The translations under genes and the position numbers were made by a program. DNA of 12,928 nucleotides from Alphaproteobacteria bacterium (lineage in GTDB: Bacteria; Myxococcota_A; UBA796; GCA-2862545): positions 1-12,928 of the forward strand of contig JACKEQ010000073.1 in the NCBI GenBank assembly GCA_020632885.1, given 5' to 3'. The stretch's first letter is position 1. Every line of letters starts with the position of its first letter. Below, one piece after another: positions 7,569 to 12,928 of the stretch. The notes beneath the pieces were generated by a model. It was not told the DNA's origin and did no database searches. It worked only from the letters and a program-made list of their open reading frames with translations.

Positions 7569-8185
7569 GCCTGCACCTCGTCCGGGAGCTCGTTCACGTC
7601 GTCCTCGCCGCGCGGCAGCCGCACCGAGAGCTCGGGGGCCAGGCCGAGCAGGGCCACCGCGAAGGCCTCGGGGTCACCGGCGACGAGCGCCCGCTCCATG
7701 CCCCGCTCAGCCTCACTCCACCCCGGCTCGAGCACGCGCCGGTCCACCGCGAGGTCACCCACGAGCTTCACTCTACGCTCGAAGAGGGAGACGTAGACCA
7801 GGATCCCGGTGCGCCCGGTCGTGGCGGAGACCCCCAGCTCGTGGAAGGCCGCCCGCGCCGCCTGCTCCACCGCCCGGGTCTTCGCGGCCGGCATCACCAG
7901 GTAGCGCCGGAGCGCGGGGAGGCGCATCGAGACCACCGCGCCCACCACGAAGCCGGCCGTCATCTCGAGCGGGAAGGTGTAGAGCGCGAAGGGCCACGGC
8001 AGGTAGAGGAGCAGGAGGAGCACCACGAGCGCGGTGAGGAAGCCAGCGAGGTAGTCACCCTCCCGGTGCAGCGCCGAGGCGCTCCGCACCGTCACCACGA
8101 CCTCGGCCGAGGTCTGCGCCTCGAGCTCGACCACCGCCGCCGTCAATCTATCCTGCGCAGCTCTTGAGGAGAACACGCTCGACAT
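7565..8185 (-). CDS. TPM-domain membrane protein (COG3762-like)
   Basis: A 206-residue inner-membrane protein of the TPM_phosphatase (TLP18.3/Psb32/MOLO-1) superfamily. It starts with part of the TPM fold (QDRLTAAVVELEAQTSAEVVVTV, residues 11-33), is interrupted by two membrane helices (about 45-62 and 67-87), and resumes with GRTGILVYVSLFERRVKLVGD (124-144). The terminal DDVNELPDE is characteristic of the COG3762 subgroup, in which the membrane hairpin sits inside the TPM domain. Such genes often accompany lemA and a second TPM protein carrying a Gly-rich tail; here those are absent and the partner is the Tim44/zinc-ribbon gene, itself with a Gly/Ser-rich stretch. ATG at 8183-8185 is preceded by a strong AGGAGG. 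No signal peptide is present. Phosphatase activity in this family is not general, so none is assigned. Confidence 0.88.
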   Translation of the reverse strand: MSSVFSSRAAQDRLTAAVVELEAQTSAEVVVTVRSASALHREGDYLAGFLTALVVLLLLLYLPWPFALYTFPLEMTAGFVVGAVVSMRLPALRRYLVMPAAKTRAVEQAARAAFHELGVSATTGRTGILVYVSLFERRVKLVGDLAVDRRVLEPGWSEAERGMERALVAGDPEAFAVALLGLAPELSVRLPRGEDDVNELPDEVQA

Positions 8186-8190
8186 CCGGT

Positions 8191-8196
8191 CCTCCT
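8191..8196 (-). promoter_or_regulatory. Ribosome binding site of the TPM gene
   Basis: On the minus strand this reads AGGAGG, five bases before the ATG at 8183-8185. It is the strongest Shine-Dalgarno match in the window and fixes the TPM gene start. Confidence 0.85.
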
Positions 8197-8385
8197 ACCT
8201 TGCCCTGCCTGGCGAGGCTACCCACGATCGGCGCGATGCCTCACCGGACCTACATCCTACCCGCCGAGGCGCGAGCATCCGTCCGACCATTCGGAGACAG
8301 TTGAGGCCACCTCATCCAGCCATGAGCTCGGTTCGGGCTCAAGCACCGACCCGCGCCGCCCGAAGGAGAACCCGAGGGAATCATC

Positions 8386-10278
8386 GTGCTCACAAGCCTC
8401 AGCCTCTCCAAGAGAATCGCCATCCTGCAGGGCTCGCTCCTCGCCCTCGTGGTGCTGGTGACGGCCGTCTTCTTCGTCACCTTCATCCGCACACAGGACG
8501 CGGCGGGCGGCCTGGCGGCAGATGTCGTAGACCGGGGCATCTCGGAGAAGCTCCAGGTGGCCACCCATTCGGTGGCCGCTCAGCTGGCCCAGATGCGCAA
8601 GGACGCCGCCTCCGAGGCCGAGTTCCTCGAGCGCGCCACCGCGGCGCTCAAGGACCTCCGCTTCGAGGAGGACAACTCCGGCTACTTCTACGTCTACCGC
8701 GGGACGGTCCCCGTGGTGCACCCCACCAAGCCCGCGATCGTGGGCAAGGACAAGGCGGACGAGAAGGATGATCGCGGCTTCTACTATGTGAAGGAGCGCG
8801 CCAAGCAGATCGCCGAGAAGGGCGTCGCGAGCCTCCGCTACGTCCACGACAAGCCGGACGGGGGAGAGTCGCTCAAGCTCGCCTACGCAGAGGCCATCCC
8901 GGGCACGGACCTCCTCGTCGGCACCGGGGCGTACCTCGACAACGTCGAGAAGGAGCACGCCCGAGTGCAAGGCGCGTTGTCGAAGATTGGGATGGAGTCC
9001 CTCTATTTCGTGCTCCCCCTCCTGCTGATCGGCGCCGCGCTGATGATCCCCCTCTCCTGGGCGGTGGTGCGCAGCATCGTCCACCCCCTACGGGCCACCG
9101 TACACGCAATGGAGGAGATCGCCGCCGGCGAGGCCGATCTCACCCAGCGACTCGCGGCTCAGGGCGACGACGAGCTCTCGCAGCTCGGGCGCGCCTTCAA
9201 TACCTTCCTCGACAACCTCGCGGGGATCATCTCCCGCATCGCGGCCTCCTCCGGAGAGCTCGCGGGCTCCGCCGACGCGCTGACCGAGAGCTCGGCGCGT
9301 ATGTCGAACAGCGCGGAGCACATCCAGCGGGCCTCGAAGACCACCTTCGGCGCCATGCGTGACGTCGAGGGGCACGTGAAGGGCATCGCGAGCACCTCGG
9401 CCAGCGCCTCACAAGAGGTCGGACACGTCGCAACGACCACCCAGCAGCTGTCCGCGAACGCCACCCAGGTCGCGTCGGGCACCGCCCAGGTCACGACCCG
9501 CATCGACGCGATCGCAGCGGCGATGGAGGAGCTCTCCGCCTCCTTCCAGGAGGTGGCGCACACCTGCCAGGAGTCGGCGACGGCCGGCCAGCAGAGCAGC
9601 AAGCGGGTCGGTGAGACCACCAAGCGGATGGAGGAGCTCCGGGACGCCGCGAAGGAGATCGGCAAGATCGTGGACCTGATCAGCGACGTCGCCGACCAGA
9701 CCAACCTCCTCGCCCTCAACGCCACGATCGAGGCCGCCAACGCGGGTGAGGCCGGCCGGGGCTTCATCGTGGTGGCCAACGAGGTCAAGGTCCTGGCTCG
9801 CCAGACCGCGGGCGCCACGGCAGAGATCGTGCGGGTGGTCGAGAACGTCCAGCGCATCGCGGAGTCCAGCGAGCGGATGATGAAGGACGTGGCGGGCTTC
9901 ACCGACAACGCGCGGGCGCTGAACGACACCATCGCCGCAGCGGTGGAGGAGCAGACCATGACCCTGCGCGAGCTCTCCGAGAACGTGCAGGAAGGCGCCC
10001 TCGTCGTCCGCGAGCTCAACGTCGGTGTCAGCGAGATCTCGAACGGCGTCGGGATCCTCGCGAGCAGCAGCGGCACGCTCGCGCAGGGCGCCGAGCGTAT
10101 GGCCGGCTCGGCGGTCGCCATGGCGACGCGGACGACCTCCGTCGCCAACGACCTCGACGAGCTCCTCGCGGAGACGGAGCGCACGGTCGGCGACATCCAG
10201 GGCGTGGATCGGATCGCCCACACCCTCAAGGACCACGCGGTCGGCCTGCAGAGGATGGTCGGCGGCTTCCGGACCTGA
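8386..10278 (+). CDS. Methyl-accepting chemotaxis protein with periplasmic Cache domain
   Basis: Transmembrane chemoreceptor of 630 residues that signals to CheA/CheW in the inner-membrane array. Membrane helix 1 is residues 13-33. The periplasmic region (about 36-200) is a single Cache domain of the sCache_2 type, with SGYFYVYRG (98-106), VVHPTKP (110-116), and the late LLVGTGAYLD (176-185). Membrane helix 2 is 207-228 and HAMP follows (about 229-280). The cytoplasmic coiled coil has the conserved signalling tip DQTNLLALNATIEAANAGEAGRG at 437-459, shown here only by position and key residues E449, N452 and E455. No NWETF-type CheR tether is present at the C-terminus (ends GGFRT). The start is GTG at 8386 with GAGGG seven bases upstream. 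Cache domains of this type often bind small carboxylates, but the ligand here cannot be read off. No che genes are in the window. Confidence 0.95.
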   Translation: MLTSLSLSKRIAILQGSLLALVVLVTAVFFVTFIRTQDAAGGLAADVVDRGISEKLQVATHSVAAQLAQMRKDAASEAEFLERATAALKDLRFEEDNSGYFYVYRGTVPVVHPTKPAIVGKDKADEKDDRGFYYVKERAKQIAEKGVASLRYVHDKPDGGESLKLAYAEAIPGTDLLVGTGAYLDNVEKEHARVQGALSKIGMESLYFVLPLLLIGAALMIPLSWAVVRSIVHPLRATVHAMEEIAAGEADLTQRLAAQGDDELSQLGRAFNTFLDNLAGIISRIAASSGELAGSADALTESSARMSNSAEHIQRASKTTFGAMRDVEGHVKGIASTSASASQEVGHVATTTQQLSANATQVASGTAQVTTRIDAIAAAMEELSASFQEVAHTCQESATAGQQSSKRVGETTKRMEELRDAAKEIGKIVDLISDVADQTNLLALNATIEAANAGEAGRGFIVVANEVKVLARQTAGATAEIVRVVENVQRIAESSERMMKDVAGFTDNARALNDTIAAAVEEQTMTLRELSENVQEGALVVRELNVGVSEISNGVGILASSSGTLAQGAERMAGSAVAMATRTTSVANDLDELLAETERTVGDIQGVDRIAHTLKDHAVGLQRMVGGFRT

Positions 10279-10291
10279 GAACGGCGCACCT

Positions 10292-10296
10292 GGGAG
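10292..10296 (+). promoter_or_regulatory. Ribosome binding site of the porin gene
   Basis: GGGAG six bases before the ATG at 10303, located in the 24-base gap after the MCP stop. It supports both the porin start and co-transcription with the MCP. Confidence 0.7.
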
Positions 10297-10302
10297 AACC
10301 AC

Positions 10303-11274
10303 ATGACGCACCGCCAAGTATGCAGGCTCGCCTGCGGAACGCTCCTCGTCGCCCTCGCACCCGGCTCGGCTCGAGCCTACTCGCTGTTGGAGCGCGACGC
10401 GCTGAAACTCGAGCTACGCGGCCTCGGTGAGGCCGGCGTGCAGGCGAACACCAGCCAGGACTCCGCGGGCTACGTCAACGTGGCCCGCCTGATGGTGGTC
10501 GCCAAGTACTCGGGGATGGGCCGGGTCATGGTCCAGTACGAGATGAAGAACGGCCGCCCCGAGCTGCTCGACGCCCAGGTGGAGGTGACGCCCTTCTCGT
10601 CCTTCATGGTGACCGCGGGCCGCTTCAAGACCCCTGTGTCGTTGGAGTTCGCGATCCCCGCGCCGAAGCTGCGCTTTCATCGACGCGCGGCCCTCAAGAG
10701 CCTGGTGCCCACGCGCGCGAATGGGCTCGACGTCGGGTACGAGCACGACCTCGGCGACGTCAGCCTCGGTCTACAGCTCGGCGCGTTCTTGACGAACACC
10801 GACCTGTCGAGCGGGATCGACGATGGCGTCCTGGCGACCGCCCGCGCGTACGCAAGGCTCCCGTACGGGGTCACGCTGCACGTGGCCGGGGCGGACCACC
10901 TCTTCTCCATGGCTCCGACCGAGGACAGCATGCACCAGGAGGCGGTGATCGACGTCGCGGCGAGCTGGGAGCACGGCGGCTGGGGCGCCCTGGCCGAGGG
11001 TGTGGTGGTGGTCGACGAGACCGATGGACCTCGCCCCTACGGCCTGTACGCGATGGCCGCGCACCGCTTCGTGCTGGACATGGACATCGGCCTCGAGCCC
11101 GCGGTGGCCTACGACCAGATCCGCTCTGGAGACAACGTCAACCACTTCGGGACGGTCGCGTTCAACGTGTACTGGCTCGACTACCGCCTGGTGACCAGCG
11201 TGGACTACCGCGGTGGTCGCGATGACGGAGCGACCTCACACGCCGGGTTCGCGCGCCTGCAGATCGGCTTCTAG
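10303..11274 (+). CDS. Outer-membrane porin (phosphate-selective OprO/OprP-like)
   Basis: A 323-residue beta-barrel channel of the outer membrane. The signal peptide is residues 1-25 (cleavage after SARA). The mature chain shows alternating amphipathic strands and ends RLQIGF, the terminal phenylalanine recognised by the BAM machinery. The block VTAGRFKTPVSLEF, followed about 25 residues later by LVPTRANGLDVGYEHDLG, matches the conserved core of the phosphate-selective porin O/P family, in which G-x-FK-x-P-x-SLE and a P-x-R motif recur. At 323 residues it is shorter than OprP (about 400), so some loops or strands are reduced. Family membership does not prove phosphate selectivity; related porins serve other anions. 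It lies 24 bases after the MCP and probably shares its promoter. Confidence 0.82.
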   Translation: MTHRQVCRLACGTLLVALAPGSARAYSLLERDALKLELRGLGEAGVQANTSQDSAGYVNVARLMVVAKYSGMGRVMVQYEMKNGRPELLDAQVEVTPFSSFMVTAGRFKTPVSLEFAIPAPKLRFHRRAALKSLVPTRANGLDVGYEHDLGDVSLGLQLGAFLTNTDLSSGIDDGVLATARAYARLPYGVTLHVAGADHLFSMAPTEDSMHQEAVIDVAASWEHGGWGALAEGVVVVDETDGPRPYGLYAMAAHRFVLDMDIGLEPAVAYDQIRSGDNVNHFGTVAFNVYWLDYRLVTSVDYRGGRDDGATSHAGFARLQIGF

Positions 11275-11288
11275 CCGCACCGCGTCGT

Positions 11289-12928
11289 TCATACCTCCAC
11301 GCGGACGCTGGTGACCGCGCCGCGCAGCGCCACCTCGACCTCCCCCTCCGCCACCGCCAGGGCCTCCAGGTCCCGCTCCCGCCCATCGCAGCGCCACGCC
11401 GCCACGATCGGCCGGTGCGCGCAGGACAGCTTGACACGACCCACCTCGTTGTCGTGCCGGTGCAGGCGCACCACCACCCCGGTGCCCCGCGACGCCGCCT
11501 TCACCGCGGCCACCGTCACCGCGGGGTGGGACGCCTCGAACACCGTGGGCATCGCCCGCGGGGTCGCCCCCCACGGCGCGTCGTCCAGCGCGTGCCGGAC
11601 CGCCTGCGGGAGCTCGTTCGCGAGCGCGTCGCCCCCCCGCGTGAGGTCGATGGCGTAGGCGAGCTCCGTCACCTCCAGCTCGGAGCCCCCGATGGGGTGG
11701 GCGAAGATCGGGAGCACCCCGAAGGCGCGCTCCCGGCGGGCGTGCCGGCCCACCATCCACTCGAGGACCCCGGCCTGCGACAGGCTCACCGCGGCGGGCC
11801 CACCGAGGAACACCGCGAAGCCCAGGTCGGTGTCGGGGCAGCGCACGTGGGCGAGGGAGCGGGCCGGCCAGAAGGTCGGCACCAGCTGGCGCACCGGCGG
11901 CCGCGAGACGATGCCGCCCGGCACGTTCATCGCGATGTGGTCGGGGCGCCACGCGAGCGGGAAGCGGCAGGTCACGGTGTAGTCCTCGGGGGCCCGGCCC
12001 ACCACCCGCATCCGCACCACCGGATCGTCGGCCCGCACGTGGATCCAGCGCTCGAAGCCCGCGTAGTGCAACCTCGCCTGCACACGCACCGTCAGCGCGT
12101 CGCCCACCTCCAGCACCTCGAAGCGCGCCGGCCGGGTGGCCACCCGCTCCTCCTCCCGGAACACCCCGCCCCGGAACTCGTGCCCCAGCCGCCACAGGCC
12201 GCCGGTGTCCCTATAGGAGACCAGGTCGTTCCCCGGCCCGGCGAGGACGTTCTCGCCGTCCCAGCGGGCGAGCGAGAGCAGGGTGCCTCCGTGGACCTCG
12301 TCCAGCACCAGGCGGAGGGCCCCGTTGTCGATGGTGAGCCGATGATCGGCCAGCGACCACACCACCCGCCCCTCGCCGGGCTCCTCCTGCAAGCCTGGTT
12401 GCTCGGCGAGCACCGCGTCGGCCAGAGCCTCGGCGTCCTCCAGGACCGGGCGCTGCTCCGCCTCCCAGACCCGGTCGGGGGACGTGCCGGTGACGAAGTC
12501 GTGGTGGTTCGCGAACGCGATGCCCTCCCAGGCCTGGGCCACCCGCTCGTCCCGCGCCACGTGCACCGGCGCCTGCAGGATGGCCTGCTCCACCTCCAGC
12601 GCCTCGGCGAGCACGAGCTTGCGCACCGTGCGGTTCATGCGCTGCTTGGCCTCGGCCCGGGTGGCGTAGAAGCCCATCCAGTAGGGGTTCGGGTCGAGCC
12701 CCACCACCGGGAGCGCGACCCCGCTCGCCTCCACCAGATCGAGGTAGTCGTCGACCCCGGCCGAGACCACCCACACCCCGGAGTCCGGGTAGCGGCGCCG
12801 GTTGTAGCCGTCCACGAGCTGCATCAGATCGGGGATGGGCCCGTTGAAGTCGCACCCGATGGGGCAGAACAGGTAGGGGGTGAGGGCCATCGGGGCGAGC
12901 TGCTCGACGTAGCCGTCAATCCGCCTTG
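11289..12928 (-). CDS. Alpha-mannosidase, glycoside hydrolase family 38 (N-terminus outside window)
   Basis: C-terminal 545 residues of a GH38 enzyme; the frame is open to the right edge, so the internal ATG at 12890 is not the start. GH38 enzymes hydrolyse alpha-mannosidic bonds with a zinc ion. Counting from that ATG, visible family landmarks are GCDFNGPIPDLMQLVDGYN (12-30; GSDF-type block of the catalytic domain), YWMGFYATRAEAK (70-82; YW-x-G-[YF]-x-[ST]R block), and the three-helix-domain motif HHDFVTGTS (129-137), whose second His is a zinc ligand in characterised members. The rest is the C-terminal beta-sandwich region, ending TSVRVEV. The nucleophile Asp and the other zinc ligands lie upstream of the window. 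No signal sequence can be assessed. It converges on the porin gene with 14 bases between. Whether it is a catabolic or glycan-processing enzyme is unknown. Confidence 0.9.
   Translation of the reverse strand, partial: RRIDGYVEQLAPMALTPYLFCPIGCDFNGPIPDLMQLVDGYNRRRYPDSGVWVVSAGVDDYLDLVEASGVALPVVGLDPNPYWMGFYATRAEAKQRMNRTVRKLVLAEALEVEQAILQAPVHVARDERVAQAWEGIAFANHHDFVTGTSPDRVWEAEQRPVLEDAEALADAVLAEQPGLQEEPGEGRVVWSLADHRLTIDNGALRLVLDEVHGGTLLSLARWDGENVLAGPGNDLVSYRDTGGLWRLGHEFRGGVFREEERVATRPARFEVLEVGDALTVRVQARLHYAGFERWIHVRADDPVVRMRVVGRAPEDYTVTCRFPLAWRPDHIAMNVPGGIVSRPPVRQLVPTFWPARSLAHVRCPDTDLGFAVFLGGPAAVSLSQAGVLEWMVGRHARRERAFGVLPIFAHPIGGSELEVTELAYAIDLTRGGDALANELPQAVRHALDDAPWGATPRAMPTVFEASHPAVTVAAVKAASRGTGVVVRLHRHDNEVGRVKLSCAHRPIVAAWRCDGRERDLEALAVAEGEVEVALRGAVTSVRVEV

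Noticed and set aside
8186..8385. Riboswitch or sigma-54/FliA promoter in the divergent gap between the TPM gene and the MCP
   Set aside because: I looked for GG-N10-GC and TAAA-N15-GCCGATAA type elements and c-di-GMP-riboswitch-like sequence and found nothing convincing. Only short GC-rich stems such as GAGCTCGGTTCGGGCTC are present.
8257..10317. Long minus-strand frames opposite the MCP (8257-9084, 9159-10304, 9409-10317)
   Set aside because: The MCP on the plus strand has unambiguous Cache, HAMP and signalling motifs. The antisense frames have none.

Overview
The window is GC-rich throughout and reads as ordinary bacterial chromosome from a Gram-negative with an outer membrane. Lipoproteins with DUF4398 and TSP3/OmpA domains, an Orn-type oligoribonuclease, a GT21-like glycosyltransferase and an OprP-like porin together suggest Myxococcota or a related former deltaproteobacterial lineage. 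That placement is inferred from gene content; no rRNA or marker tree is available. I see no phage, IS element, CRISPR array, tRNA or rRNA.

Layout. (1) 1-115: 3' end of an unrecognised plus-strand gene. (2) 129-3777, minus strand: a run of five co-directional genes read from right to left. They are an unknown secreted protein, a lipoprotein with a C-terminal CxxCH haem site, a DUF4398 lipoprotein, a TSP3-repeat/OmpA lipoprotein that overlaps it by four bases, and oligoribonuclease (orn). Four of the five are envelope proteins. (3) 3778-3992: a divergent intergenic region with several consecutive inverted repeats. (4) 3993-5192: a membrane GT21-type glycosyltransferase (ceramide glucosyltransferase/HpnI-like). 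(5) 5193-5428: the minus-strand remnant of a GFA/CENP-V zinc protein gene. (6) 5429-6028: a SAM-dependent methyltransferase. (7) 6036-8185, minus strand: a two-gene operon of a TPM-domain membrane protein followed by a membrane protein with duplicated Tim44-like plus zinc-ribbon units. (8) 8386-11274, plus strand: a Cache-domain methyl-accepting chemotaxis protein followed 24 bases later by a beta-barrel porin, probably one transcript. (9) 11289-12928, minus strand: the C-terminal two thirds or so of a GH38 alpha-mannosidase whose N-terminus lies beyond the window.

How the genes work together. The DUF4398 lipoprotein and the TSP3/OmpA lipoprotein look like a functional pair, since both carry DUF4398-type helices, both are lipidated and their genes are translationally coupled. 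The TPM and Tim44/zinc-ribbon genes are also coupled by a four-base overlap. The MCP-porin pair suggests one stimulus or nutrient that is both sensed and admitted through the outer membrane. The strongest candidates for something undescribed are the duplicated Tim44/zinc-ribbon protein with its TPM partner, the paired DUF4398 lipoproteins beside a haem lipoprotein, and the structured divergent intergenic region at 3814-3944. None of these can be claimed as a new system from sequence alone.
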